Under the pieces are notes generated by a model. That model saw nothing but the letters and a program-made list of their open reading frames with translations, was not told where the DNA came from and searched no databases. From positions 62,001 to 126,000 of the forward strand of contig NZ_PKDG01000018.1 of NCBI RefSeq assembly GCF_002863005.1: DNA of 64,000 nucleotides, in the 5' to 3' direction. The DNA comes from Pseudoxanthomonas sp. Its GTDB lineage: Bacteria; Pseudomonadota; Gammaproteobacteria; Xanthomonadales; Xanthomonadaceae. A program made the position numbers and the translations under genes. Positions 35,474 to 44,231 of the stretch are shown one piece after another (positions within the stretch are counted from its first letter, which is position 1; every line of letters starts with the position of its first letter).

Positions 35474-36835
35474 ATGATCGAAACCCGCGCACTTCCCGCC
35501 ACCATCGACCTGCTGGCCCTGCATCGCCTCGATCCGCAGCGCTATCCGGTCCTGCTGGAATCAGTGGCGTCCGGCACCGCGCAGGGGCGGTGGGATTTCC
35601 TGCTGGTCGCGGATGGCAACGGGTTGCAACTGGCGGCCGATGGCATCACCCGCACCCTGCAGGGCGAGGTGGAAGCCGGCGATTTCCTCACCGTGCTCGA
35701 CCGCCATTGGCAGGCGCAGCGCACGCCGCGCGAGGAGCCGCGCTGGCCGTTCCGTGGCGGCTGGGCGTTGCTGCTGGCATACGAACTGGCGCAGCAGGTC
35801 GAACCCGTCCTCCACCTGCCGCAGGCACCTGCGAAGCAGCCTGTCGCGCTCGCGTTGCGCTGTCCCGCCGCCGTCCTGCGCGACCGCAGTGCCGGCGACT
35901 GCGTGGTGGTGGCCGAAGCGGGGCAGGGCACGTTGATCGCCCGCACGCTGGAGGACATCGTCGCGGCCACCGGCTTGCCCGCGCTACCCGCGTGGCAGCC
36001 GCCGTCCCGCATCGACGAAGACGCGCCCTCGGCCTTCACCGACGGCGTGCAGCGCATCCTCGAGTACCTGCGCGCCGGCGACATCTTCCAGGTCAACCTC
36101 TCGCGGGCGTGGCAGGCGCGTTTCGATGCGCCGCTGGATCCGGCAACGCTTTACGCCCGGCTGCGCACCGCCAATCCCGCGCCGTTCGCCGGCCTGTTCG
36201 CCACGCCGCACTGGACGGTCGTCAGCTCCTCGCCGGAACGCCTCGTGTCGGTGCGTGGCGACGTGGTCGAAACCCGGCCCATCGCGGGCACGCGCCCGCG
36301 TTTCGAAGGCGACGATGATGCGGCACGCATCCGCGAACTCGTCGGCCACCCGAAGGAACGCGCCGAGCACGTGATGCTGATCGACCTCGAGCGCAACGAC
36401 CTGGGCCGCGTCTGCACGCCCGGCAGCGTGCAGGTGGACGAACTGATGACGGTGGAAAGCTACGCGCACGTGCACCACATCGTCAGCAACGTGCGCGGCC
36501 ACCTCCGCGACGACGCCACGCCCGGCGACGTCATCCGCGCCACGTTCCCCGGCGGCACCATCACCGGCTGCCCCAAGGTGCGCTGCATGCAGATCATCGC
36601 CGAGCTGGAACAGGTGCCGCGCGGCGCCTACACCGGCGCGTTCGGCTGGCTCAACCGCGATGGCGACCTGGACCTGAACATCCTGATCCGCAGCGCCGAA
36701 GTCGTCGCCGATGGCAGCGGCAGCGTGGCCCGGTTCCGCACCGGCGCCGGCATCGTGGCCGATTCGGTCCCGGACAGGGAGCTGGACGAAACCCGCGCCA
36801 AGGCCCGCGGGGTGCTGCGGGCGCTGGAAGGCTGA
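35474..36835 (+). CDS. pabB: Aminodeoxychorismate synthase component I
   Basis: 453 residues. It makes 4-amino-4-deoxychorismate from chorismate and ammonia for folate. Chorismate-binding motifs are GDIFQVNLSRAWQARF, TVVSSSPERLVSV, HVMLIDLERNDLGRV, FPGGTITGCPKVRCMQIIAE and RTGAGIVADSVPDRELDETR. Residue 271 lies in ETRPIAGTRPRF and is Ala. The E. coli enzyme has the nucleophilic Lys274 in PIKGT at this place. AGGA is five bases before the ATG, at the edge of the repeat. E. coli has pabC at this position in the cluster. A TrpE-like specificity cannot be excluded from sequence. Confidence 0.82.
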   Translation: MIETRALPATIDLLALHRLDPQRYPVLLESVASGTAQGRWDFLLVADGNGLQLAADGITRTLQGEVEAGDFLTVLDRHWQAQRTPREEPRWPFRGGWALLLAYELAQQVEPVLHLPQAPAKQPVALALRCPAAVLRDRSAGDCVVVAEAGQGTLIARTLEDIVAATGLPALPAWQPPSRIDEDAPSAFTDGVQRILEYLRAGDIFQVNLSRAWQARFDAPLDPATLYARLRTANPAPFAGLFATPHWTVVSSSPERLVSVRGDVVETRPIAGTRPRFEGDDDAARIRELVGHPKERAEHVMLIDLERNDLGRVCTPGSVQVDELMTVESYAHVHHIVSNVRGHLRDDATPGDVIRATFPGGTITGCPKVRCMQIIAELEQVPRGAYTGAFGWLNRDGDLDLNILIRSAEVVADGSGSVARFRTGAGIVADSVPDRELDETRAKARGVLRALEG

Positions 36836-36903
36836 CCGCGCGCCTACAGCCTGAGACGGCGACCGGGTATCCTGCACGGCCTGCTTCATACCCCGAGGAT
36901 TGC

Positions 36904-37971
36904 GTGGCGTCAGCACTCAAGCGCGGTTGCCGCTTCATCGTCATTGCCTTCGCCCTGCTGCTGCTCCTGGCGGCGGGGGCGGCGTTCTGGCTGTGGCAGG
37001 GCCATCGCGGTTTCGCGGACGCGCCGATCGGCGGCGTGGCGGCCGACACCACCGTCGAGGTGGCGCGTGGCGATGCCTTCCCGACCGTCTTGCGCAAGTT
37101 GCGCGAAAAAGGGGTTTCCCACGGCACCGACCTGCAGTGGCGGTTGCTGGCCCGCCGGACCGATACGGCCAGCCAGCTCAAGGTGGGCGAGTACGCGCTG
37201 GATCCGTCCCTGACTCCGCGCGAACTGCTGCAGCGCATGCGCGAAGGCCGCACGCTGCAATACCGTTTCACCATCGTCGAAGGCTGGAACATCCGCCAGC
37301 TCCGCGCCGCGCTGCGCAACGCCACGCCGCTGCAGCAGAAGACGGCGCAGATGAGCGATGCCGAACTGATGGCGGCGCTCGGCCATGCCGGACAGCATCC
37401 GGAAGGCCGCTTCCTGCCCGAGACCTATGTCTACACCCGCAGCGAATCCGACCTCGAAGTGCTCAAGCGCGCCTATGCCGCGATGGAGAAGGCGCTGGCC
37501 GCGGCATGGGACGCCCGTGCGCAGGACATCCCCCTGCAGTCGGCGGAAGAGGCACTGATCCTGGCGTCGATCATCGAGAAGGAAACCGGCATCGCCGAAG
37601 AGCGTCCGGCCATCGCCGGCGTCTTCGCGCGCCGGTTGAAGATCGGCATGCCGTTGCAGACCGATCCCACCGTCATCTACGGCATCGGCAGCAGTTACGA
37701 CGGCAACATCCGCCGCCGCGACCTGACCACCGATACGCCGTACAACACGTACACGCGTCGCGGCCTGACGCCGACGCCCATCGCCATGCCGGGTGTCGAC
37801 GCATTGAAGGCGGCGGTGAATCCTGCCGAGGGCACCACGCTGTACTTCGTCGCGGTCGGCGATGGCAGCGGACGCCACATCTTTTCGACCACGCTCGCCG
37901 AGCACAACGCGGCGGTGGCGCGCTACCTGGTGACGCGCCGCGAAACCCTCCGCAAGGCGGAAGCGCCATGA
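36904..37971 (+). CDS. mltG: Endolytic murein transglycosylase MltG (YceG-like)
   Basis: 355 residues with one N-terminal membrane helix (FIVIAFALLLLLAAGAAFWL) and a periplasmic YceG domain with a LysM-like part. The catalytic Glu is in EEALILASIIEKETGIAEER. Further conserved parts are PEGRFLPETYVYTR, LQTDPTVIYGIG and NTYTRRGLTPTPIAMPG. It cuts nascent glycan strands and sets their length. The GTG at 36904 is the start, with GAGGA six bases upstream. Its stop overlaps the tmk ATG by four bases. Confidence 0.95.
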   Translation: MASALKRGCRFIVIAFALLLLLAAGAAFWLWQGHRGFADAPIGGVAADTTVEVARGDAFPTVLRKLREKGVSHGTDLQWRLLARRTDTASQLKVGEYALDPSLTPRELLQRMREGRTLQYRFTIVEGWNIRQLRAALRNATPLQQKTAQMSDAELMAALGHAGQHPEGRFLPETYVYTRSESDLEVLKRAYAAMEKALAAAWDARAQDIPLQSAEEALILASIIEKETGIAEERPAIAGVFARRLKIGMPLQTDPTVIYGIGSSYDGNIRRRDLTTDTPYNTYTRRGLTPTPIAMPGVDALKAAVNPAEGTTLYFVAVGDGSGRHIFSTTLAEHNAAVARYLVTRRETLRKAEAP

Positions 37972-38630
37972 GCGAGGCCCTGCTGTCGCAGCCGCGGCTG
38001 ATCACGCTGGAAGGCGGCGAGGGTGCAGGCAAGACCAGCGCCATCGCCGCGATCCGCGACCGACTGCAGGCCGCCGGCCATGACGTGGTGCTGACGCGCG
38101 AACCGGGTGGAACGCCACTGGCCGAGCGGATCCGCGAGCTGCTGCTGGGAGCGCAGGACGAGCCGCTTGCGGCTGAGACCGAACTGCTGCTGATGTTCGC
38201 CTCGCGCGCGCAACACGTGCGCCAGATCGTGCGTCCGGCGCTGCGGCGCGGTGCGTTCGTCATCAGCGACCGCTTCACCGATTCGAGCTACGCCTACCAG
38301 GGCGCTGGACGAGGCCTGGATCCGGAGTGGATCGCTGCGCTGGAACGTCGTGCCGTCGGCCTGAAGCCGGGCCTGACCCTGCTGCTCGACCTCGACGTGC
38401 GCGAAGGTCGCGCGCGGACGGCGGGCCGCGACCTGTGGCCGGACCGCATCGAAAGCGAGCAGGATGATTTCTTCGAACGGGTGCGCGCCGGCTTCCGGGC
38501 GCGCGCAGTGGCCGAACCGCACCGTTTCCGCGTGATCGATGCCGCACAGCCGCCCGCCGGCGTCGGCGCTGCCGTCGAGGCCGCCATCGGTGCCTACCTG
38601 CGCACGCTGACCGACAGCGATCTGGCATGA
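37968..38630 (+). CDS. tmk: Thymidylate kinase
   Basis: Phosphorylates dTMP to dTDP with ATP. It has 220 residues. The P-loop is LITLEGGEGAGKTSAIAAI. The DR(Y/F) motif is VISDRFTDSSYAYQGAGRGL and the lid region is DVREGRARTAGRDLWPDRIE. Both ends overlap neighbours by four bases (mltG and holB), so the three are translationally coupled. Confidence 0.97.
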   Translation: MSEALLSQPRLITLEGGEGAGKTSAIAAIRDRLQAAGHDVVLTREPGGTPLAERIRELLLGAQDEPLAAETELLLMFASRAQHVRQIVRPALRRGAFVISDRFTDSSYAYQGAGRGLDPEWIAALERRAVGLKPGLTLLLDLDVREGRARTAGRDLWPDRIESEQDDFFERVRAGFRARAVAEPHRFRVIDAAQPPAGVGAAVEAAIGAYLRTLTDSDLA

Positions 38631-39601
38631 GCGTCGCGTTCTCGCCCTGGCAGCAGCGCGCCTACGACCACGCCGTCGCGGCGTTGGCGTCCGGTCGCCT
38701 TGGCCATGGGTTGCTGGTGTGCGGCCCGGCGGGTCTGGGCAAGCGCGCCGTGCTGGACCGCCTGGCGCGACGCGTCCTGGCCCAGCAGCGGGACGCGGAC
38801 GGCGAGCCCGCGCCGGGCGACCGCAGCACCCGCCTGATCGACGCGGGCACGCATCCCGACCTGCACATCGTCTCGTTCGTCGCCACGAAGGATGGCAGCA
38901 AGCTGCGCACCGAGATCGTCATCGACCAGATCCGCGAGGTGTCGCAGAAGCTGGCGCTCACGCCCCAGTACGGCGGTGCGCAGGTAGCGCTTATCGATCC
39001 GGCCGATGCCATCAACCGGTCGGCGTGCAACGCGCTGCTGAAGACGCTGGAAGAGCCCGCCCCGAACCGCTACCTCTGGCTGGTCAGCGCACAGCCCGCA
39101 CGCCTGCCGGCGACCATCCGCAGCCGCTGCCAGCGCATCGAGTTCCGCCTGCCGCCCCGCGACGAGGCATTGGCCTGGCTGCAGGCACAGGGCCATGCGC
39201 CTGCAGACGTCGTTCGCGCCCTGGACGCGGCACGCGGCCACCCCGGTCTTGCCGACGATTGGCTGCGCCACGATGGCCTGGCGCTGCGCGAAGCGGTGGC
39301 ACGTGATTTGCAGCGGCTGGAGAGGGGCGAGATCGGCGTGGTGGAGACCGCGCAGCGCTGGGCCAACGACGAGCTGGCCGATGCGCGACTGCGCCATGCG
39401 GCGGATCTCGCGCTGGAACAGGCGGGCACCGTCGGCTTGACCGATCCTGCCCGATTGAACAAGCTGGCCACCTGGTTCGACGCCGCCAACCGCACCCGTG
39501 ATCTCCTGCGGACCACGGTGCGCGGCGATCTTGCCATGGTGGAACTGCTGCTGGCCTGGGCCGGTGGCGATCGCGGACGCGCTGTCGGGGCGCGCCGCTG
39601 A
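38627..39601 (+). CDS. holB: DNA polymerase III delta' subunit
   Basis: 324 residues. Clamp-loader subunit with the AAA+ fold. The P-loop-like segment is GLLVCGPAGLGKRAVLDRLA. Other motifs are ALIDPADAINRSACNALLKT and the SRC motif TIRSRCQRIEFRLP, which supplies the arginine finger. The zinc-binding cysteines found in E. coli delta' are absent; the module (residues about 47-65) is a Cys-free QQRDADGEPAPGDRSTR. It overlaps tmk and precedes pilZ, the order seen in Pseudomonas and Xanthomonas. Confidence 0.94.
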   Translation: MSVAFSPWQQRAYDHAVAALASGRLGHGLLVCGPAGLGKRAVLDRLARRVLAQQRDADGEPAPGDRSTRLIDAGTHPDLHIVSFVATKDGSKLRTEIVIDQIREVSQKLALTPQYGGAQVALIDPADAINRSACNALLKTLEEPAPNRYLWLVSAQPARLPATIRSRCQRIEFRLPPRDEALAWLQAQGHAPADVVRALDAARGHPGLADDWLRHDGLALREAVARDLQRLERGEIGVVETAQRWANDELADARLRHAADLALEQAGTVGLTDPARLNKLATWFDAANRTRDLLRTTVRGDLAMVELLLAWAGGDRGRAVGARR

Positions 39602-39620
39602 CCGAAACACGGAGACGTCG

Positions 39621-39974
39621 ATGAATGCAGCAGGTGGACGGCAGGGCATCCTGTCACTGGCAGTGAAGGACAAGGCCGCGCTGTACAACGCCTACATGCC
39701 GTTCGTGAAGGGCGGCGGGATCTTCGTGCCCACGCCCAAGCGCTACTTCCTCGGTGACGAGGTGTTCCTGCTGCTGACCCTGCCCGAATCCAGTGATCGC
39801 CTGCCGGTGGCCGGCAAGGTGGTCTGGGTGACGCCCGTCGGCGCGCAGGGCAACCGCGCTTCCGGCATCGGCGTGCAATTCGCCGAGAACAGCGAAGGCG
39901 AAGCCATCAAGAACCGCATCGAAACGATGCTGGCCGGCAGCCTTAACGGCGAGAAGCCCACCCATACGATGTGA
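39621..39974 (+). CDS. pilZ: Type IV pilus assembly protein PilZ
   Basis: 117-residue single-domain PilZ protein. It contains GILSLAVKDKAALYNAYMPF, FVPTPKRYFLGDEVFLLLTL, KVVWVTPVGAQGNRASGIGV and QFAENSEGEAIKNRIE, very close to the PilZ of P. aeruginosa. The RxxxR motif needed for c-di-GMP binding is missing, as in that protein, which instead works with PilB/FimX in pilus extension. GGAGACG is six bases before the ATG. It follows holB by 19 bases, a conserved linkage. Confidence 0.94.
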   Translation: MNAAGGRQGILSLAVKDKAALYNAYMPFVKGGGIFVPTPKRYFLGDEVFLLLTLPESSDRLPVAGKVVWVTPVGAQGNRASGIGVQFAENSEGEAIKNRIETMLAGSLNGEKPTHTM

Positions 39975-40022
39975 TGCGCAGGCGGGCTGCATGCTCGCCC
40001 TTCCTGTGCACTCTCTCCTGCG

Positions 40023-41018
40023 TCAGGCCCGCGCGCGCCGCAGGTAGCGGATCGCGGCCCGTTCCCATTGCCGGGGTCCGCTCGCATGGCGGGCGGCGCG
40101 CTGGAGTGCGCCGTCCTCCCAGCCCGCGAATACGCGCGGATCCACGTAGTTCTTCTCGCAGATGCGCGGCGTGTTCCCCAGCAGGTCGGCGGCGCCACGC
40201 AGCACGGCCATCCTGACCTGTGCGCGCTGCACATCGTCGCCGGGCGTGGGCGGGTCCTGCATCGCCAACGCGCGGAATGCGAACAGCGTCGCGCCCAGGG
40301 TACGGAAGTCCTTGGCGGTGTAGTGGCCCTGCAACTGCGCCTGCAGATAGTCGTTCACATCCCCGGAGGTGATGCGATGGACACGGCCTTCCTCGCGGTA
40401 TTGGAACAGCGCCTGTCCCGGCAGTTGCCGGCACTGCCGTACGAGCCTCACCAGCCGCGCATCGGACACGCGTGATTCGAGGGGCTTACCGCCTTTGCCA
40501 CGGAACGCGAACCGCACATGGCCTGCGGCGATGAACTGCGCATGCGCATTGCGCAGCGTGGTAAGTCCATACGAACCGTTTTCCCGTGCATAGCTCGCGT
40601 TGCCGACGCGGAGCAGCGTGTGGCCGAGCAGGGCGACCACCAGCGCGACCACTTTCCGCCGCGGCAGCCCAGGCAGGGACAGGTCGGCACGGACCTGACG
40701 GCGCAGGCGAGGCAGGGCGTCGGCGAATGCGATCAGTCGGTCGTACTTGCGGGCGCCGCGTTCGGCCTGCCATGCCGTGTGGTAGCGGTACTGCTTGCGT
40801 CCGCGCGCGTCACGACCGGTCGCCTGCAGGTGGCCTCGCGCATCCGGGCAGATCCACACGTCGGTATAGGCAGGTGGAATGGCCAGTTGGCGGATGCGCG
40901 CGAGTGTGGCGTCGTCGCTCACGGGACGCCCACGCGGATCCACGTACGCGAACCCGCGCCCGCGGCGTTGCCGGCGCAGGCCGGGCATGGCATCCGAGGT
41001 ATAGCGCAGTCCGGCCAA
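40023..41018 (-). CDS. DNA topoisomerase IB (poxvirus/bacterial type)
   Basis: 331 residues. It relaxes supercoils through a 3'-phosphotyrosine intermediate. Catalytic residues can be placed: Arg in HTLLRVGNASYARENGSYGL, Lys in VRFAFRGKGGKPLES, Arg/His in the QLQGHYTAKDFRTLGATLFA region, and Tyr in NTPRICEKNYVDPRVF near the C-terminus. The N-terminal domain has RIRQLAIPPAYTDVWICPDA. Bacterial TopIB genes are scattered in distribution and often accessory. It follows a 96-residue gene after six bases and converges on pilZ. Confidence 0.93.
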   Translation of the reverse strand: MAGLRYTSDAMPGLRRQRRGRGFAYVDPRGRPVSDDATLARIRQLAIPPAYTDVWICPDARGHLQATGRDARGRKQYRYHTAWQAERGARKYDRLIAFADALPRLRRQVRADLSLPGLPRRKVVALVVALLGHTLLRVGNASYARENGSYGLTTLRNAHAQFIAAGHVRFAFRGKGGKPLESRVSDARLVRLVRQCRQLPGQALFQYREEGRVHRITSGDVNDYLQAQLQGHYTAKDFRTLGATLFAFRALAMQDPPTPGDDVQRAQVRMAVLRGAADLLGNTPRICEKNYVDPRVFAGWEDGALQRAARHASGPRQWERAAIRYLRRARA

Positions 41019-41024
41019 GCGGGG

Positions 41025-41315
41025 TCAGAACTCGTCCACGTACTCGAGTACCAGCCCATACTGCTCGCCGATGTCGTCCGCAGTGGCGCGTACGCGGTCG
41101 GCATGCGACGACGTGGCTTCCACTTCGACGGCATGCACGTCGTCGCCGGGCATGCCGTCCGAAAGGCCGGCGGAACTGGAATCATCGTCGTCCATGTGCG
41201 GCATCAGGTCGGCGAGTTCCTCCACCCGCTCGACACCGTCCACGCCATGCAAGGCGGCCAGCAGGGCATCGAAGCCGGTGCGCGGGCCCGTCGCCCGCAA
41301 TCTGATCATGGTCAT
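41025..41315 (-). CDS. Small acidic protein co-transcribed with topoisomerase IB, function unknown
   Basis: 96 residues, beginning MTMIRLRATGPRTGFDALLA. It has a strand-helix start, an acidic Asp/Ser-rich middle (PHMDDDDSSSAGLSDGM) and a second strand-helix part (VHAVEVEATSSHADRVRATA) ending in ADDIGEQYGLVLEYVDEF. Two beta-alpha halves around an acidic linker suggest a ferredoxin-like fold, which is inference. No family recognised. It lies six bases upstream of the topoisomerase gene on the same strand. Confidence 0.65.
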   Translation of the reverse strand: MTMIRLRATGPRTGFDALLAALHGVDGVERVEELADLMPHMDDDDSSSAGLSDGMPGDDVHAVEVEATSSHADRVRATADDIGEQYGLVLEYVDEF

Positions 41316-41482
41316 GGTGGTCCTCGTTGCGGGGCGCATGTGTGTTGCCGGCGAACTTAGGGGCGGCGAAGTCACGTCTCCGTGAAGTCCGGCGAGGCAG
41401 CGCATGATGCGTTCAGGATGCGGTGGCGCGAGCGAACCCGCGCAGGGTCTCGCCTGATCCGCGCTCCCGTCGCACGGCATGC

Positions 41483-42652
41483 TCAGCGGCCGTGCGGCCC
41501 GGATGTCGTCGTCGAGACCGCGGACAGTGTGGTACCGCCATTGAGCCACCTGGCGATCACCGTGTGCCGCACGAGCAGTTGGTAGCTCGCGAACGACAGC
41601 AGGAACGTGGCGGCCAGCGACGCCGCGAACTCGAGCGTCCAGTGCCACGGCACGTCCAGTAGCCGGTACTGGATGGCCAGAAGCACGGGCAGATGGATCA
41701 GGTAGACCCAGTACGCGCTGTCGGCGAGCCAGCGCAGGGCGGTGCTGCGCGAATCCAGCCATCGCTTGGACGCCAGCAGGCACCAGAGCGTCATCCAGCT
41801 TCCCACACATGCTTCCAGCAGCGCGCGCACGCCGTGTACCCAGGCAGAGGCGTGTTCGGTCTCGAAGCCGTCGGTCCATCGAAAAAGCCAGGCGTAGGCG
41901 GCGAGCGCGCCGGCCAACAGGAACGACGAAAGGGGACGAAGGCGATCGAGCAGCCCGTCATGGCGGCACAGTTGGTAGCCGAACGCGAAATACAGCCCGA
42001 AGAACACCAGCGCCCACAGCGCGGGCACGAAAAATTCCGGCGCCGGCCATGGTGCGCCGACCATCATCAGTGCCGGTGCCGTCAGCACAGGGCCCGCCAC
42101 GACCCAGGAGAGTGCAGGCATCCCGAAAAGCCGGGTGCCGATGCGTCCAAGGCCAAGGGCCGAGGCGACCCAGACCAGCAGCGTGAACAGCATCAGATAG
42201 AACAGGAACCACAGGTGCGCCCACCCCGGCATCGCGGGCATGGCGCCGTGCTGATCGATGAAGGCACGGATCCATGCCAGTGCCGGCGGTGGATTCGACG
42301 CCGTTTCAGCGGCGTGTTGCGTCAGCCGGGTCATGCCGGCGAGGAGGGGAGGCGTCAGCACGAGCAACGGCAGCAGGATGCGCCTGCATCGATGGCGGAA
42401 CAACGCCGCCATCGAGCCGCGTGTCACCAGCCGTGCCGAAAAGTAGCCTGCGATGGCGAAGAACAGCGGCATGCGGAACAGGTGCACGAACCACGCGACT
42501 GCGTCGACGACCGACGAATTCCCCCGATCCGCGGCCGGCCATACCGGATGCATGAGCGGGCTGTAGGCCAGCGCTGCATGGAAGACCACGCCGGCCAGCA
42601 TCGCCAGCGCGCGCAGGTTGTCCATGGCGTGGAGGCGATCCCCGGGCGGCAT
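41483..42652 (-). CDS. Membrane acyltransferase (acyltransferase 3 / OpgC-like)
   Basis: 389 residues with about ten membrane helices. It begins DRLHAMDNLRALAMLAGVVF, the family start with the catalytic His in HAMDNLRALAM, followed by RMPLFFAIAGYFSARLVTRG, WAHLWFLFYLMLFTLLVWVA and WVYLIHLPVLLAIQYRLLDV. Such proteins acylate extracellular glycans or glucans (OpgC succinylates periplasmic glucans). The donor and acceptor here are unknown. The start is 11 bases after the ABC permease gene, so it is the last gene of the GntR-ABC operon. The upstream open frame belongs to the permease region. Confidence 0.85.
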   Translation of the reverse strand: MPPGDRLHAMDNLRALAMLAGVVFHAALAYSPLMHPVWPAADRGNSSVVDAVAWFVHLFRMPLFFAIAGYFSARLVTRGSMAALFRHRCRRILLPLLVLTPPLLAGMTRLTQHAAETASNPPPALAWIRAFIDQHGAMPAMPGWAHLWFLFYLMLFTLLVWVASALGLGRIGTRLFGMPALSWVVAGPVLTAPALMMVGAPWPAPEFFVPALWALVFFGLYFAFGYQLCRHDGLLDRLRPLSSFLLAGALAAYAWLFRWTDGFETEHASAWVHGVRALLEACVGSWMTLWCLLASKRWLDSRSTALRWLADSAYWVYLIHLPVLLAIQYRLLDVPWHWTLEFAASLAATFLLSFASYQLLVRHTVIARWLNGGTTLSAVSTTTSGPHGR

Positions 42653-42663
42653 GGTGGCGCTGC

Positions 42664-43350
42664 TCAGAGGAACGAGGTCTTGCGCGCGTGCACCCAGCCG
42701 GCGATGAGGATGGCGATGCCGATCGCCGCCAGTTCGGCGCCGATCAGTCCCAGCACCTGCGCACTCCAGACGATGGCATCGCCGCGCAGGTGCTCGCGAA
42801 TTCCGGGCATCGAGGTGACCCAGTAGAGAAAGGGGCCGATCAGCGTCATCAGTGCCAGCATCGCGAAGACGTTCCAGCCTTCGGAATCCACCGCGATCAC
42901 CATGCACAGCGAGAGGCAGAAATTGGCCAGCATGAACAACGCCACGACGACCAGCCACGGCACCATGCCGTCCGGGCGGGGCGTGGTCAGTACCAGCGCC
43001 AGCAGGCCGCCGCCGACCAGCAGGAACGGCACCAGGTAGATGACCAGGTTGGCCAGCAACTTGCCCCAGAACACGTCCATGGGCGTCACGGGCAGGCTCA
43101 TGACGAAGGGTTGGGTCTGCTGCTTGCGTTCGAGCATCACCGAAGACTGGATGGCGTAGGAACCCACCACGAGCAGTAGCACCAGCAACAGCAGCGCGCC
43201 CGCCGAGGCCAGCAGCGGCGTGCCCATGCCCACCAGCCCCAGCGCCAGCAACAGGCCGGCGACGAAACCGGCGAGTTGCTTCTGGTAGACCTGCCAGTCC
43301 TTGACGATCAGCTTGCGGACCATCGCGCCATCGGATGCGAGCCAGTTCAT
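42664..43350 (-). CDS. ABC transporter permease subunit
   Basis: 228 residues with six membrane helices (LAGFVAGLLLALGLVGMGTP; LLASAGALLLLVLLLVVGSY; LLANLVIYLVPFLLVGGGLL; WLVVVALFMLANFCLSLCMV; VFAMLALMTLIGPFLYWV; VLGLIGAELAAIGIAILIAG). It has no periplasmic binding-protein motif, so it is probably an exporter or a membrane-stress system as in YtrABCDEF/BceAB-like sets. The ATG overlaps the ATPase stop by four bases. The substrate is unknown. Confidence 0.85.
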   Translation of the reverse strand: MNWLASDGAMVRKLIVKDWQVYQKQLAGFVAGLLLALGLVGMGTPLLASAGALLLLVLLLVVGSYAIQSSVMLERKQQTQPFVMSLPVTPMDVFWGKLLANLVIYLVPFLLVGGGLLALVLTTPRPDGMVPWLVVVALFMLANFCLSLCMVIAVDSEGWNVFAMLALMTLIGPFLYWVTSMPGIREHLRGDAIVWSAQVLGLIGAELAAIGIAILIAGWVHARKTSFL

Positions 43351-44231
43351 GCTTTGTTCCCTCCGCGGACGGTGGTGACGAAAATGTCTTCCAGCGCCAT
43401 CGGCTCGACTGATTCGATGTGGAGACCGATGGCCTGCAGTGCGGGCAGCGTGGTGGCGTCGAAGGCGCCGGTCTTCACTTCCAGCAGGGGCGCGCTGTCG
43501 CGGATCGAGGCGATGCCGGGCAGCCGCCTGAGCGCGTCGGTCGAAGCGCCACGGCAAAGGATCCGCCGCCAGCCGTCGAGGAAGGACTCCTTGTCGCGCG
43601 ACGCGACCACGCGGCCGCCATGCAGGAAGGTGATCGAATCGGCGATCTGTTCGATGTCGGCAGTGTTGTGCGACGAAAACAGGATCGAGCGTTCCTCGTC
43701 GCGCAACACATCGGCCAGTGCGTCCAGCACCTCGCCGCGCGCGACCGGGTCCAGTCCCGTGGTCGGTTCGTCCAGCAACAGCAGGCGTGGATGGCGGGCG
43801 AAGAGCAGCATCAGCAATGCCTTCACGCGCTGTCCGTGCGAGAACCCGGCGAGCGCCTGGTGCGGCCGCAGGTCGAAGCGCTTCAGCAGATCCTGCGCAT
43901 AGGCTTCGTCCCACGCGGGATAGACGCTGCGGACGAAGTCCATGTGCCAGCGCAGGCTTTGCCCGCGGTAAAGGCGCATGTCGTCGGAGGCGTAGCCGAC
44001 TTCCTGCTTCACCGCGACTTGGGCGTGTGGCATGGGCTGGCCGAGCACGTCGACCTTGCCGCCATCGGCCCGCACGAGGCCCATCAACAACCGCAACAGC
44101 GTCGACTTGCCGGCGCCGTTGACGCCGACCAGGCCCATGACCTGGCCCGTGGGAAGCGCGAGGTCGATATCGCGCAGCGCGAAGTCGTCGTACCGCTTGT
44201 GCACGCCTTCGAGTGCGATGGCGAGTGTCAT
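43347..44231 (-). CDS. ABC transporter ATP-binding protein (YtrB-like)
   Basis: 294 residues. Walker A is GLVGVNGAGKSTLLRLLMG, Walker B RLLLLDEPTTGLDPVARGEV and the H-loop SILFSSHNTADIEQIAD. The signature motif reads FSHGQRVKALLM instead of LSGGQ; the Ser and Gln are kept but the first Gly is His. The C-terminal ~80 residues form an extra domain (IASIRDSAPLLEVKTGAFDA). It overlaps both the GntR gene (upstream) and the permease gene (downstream) by four bases. Confidence 0.92.
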   Translation of the reverse strand: MTLAIALEGVHKRYDDFALRDIDLALPTGQVMGLVGVNGAGKSTLLRLLMGLVRADGGKVDVLGQPMPHAQVAVKQEVGYASDDMRLYRGQSLRWHMDFVRSVYPAWDEAYAQDLLKRFDLRPHQALAGFSHGQRVKALLMLLFARHPRLLLLDEPTTGLDPVARGEVLDALADVLRDEERSILFSSHNTADIEQIADSITFLHGGRVVASRDKESFLDGWRRILCRGASTDALRRLPGIASIRDSAPLLEVKTGAFDATTLPALQAIGLHIESVEPMALEDIFVTTVRGGNKA

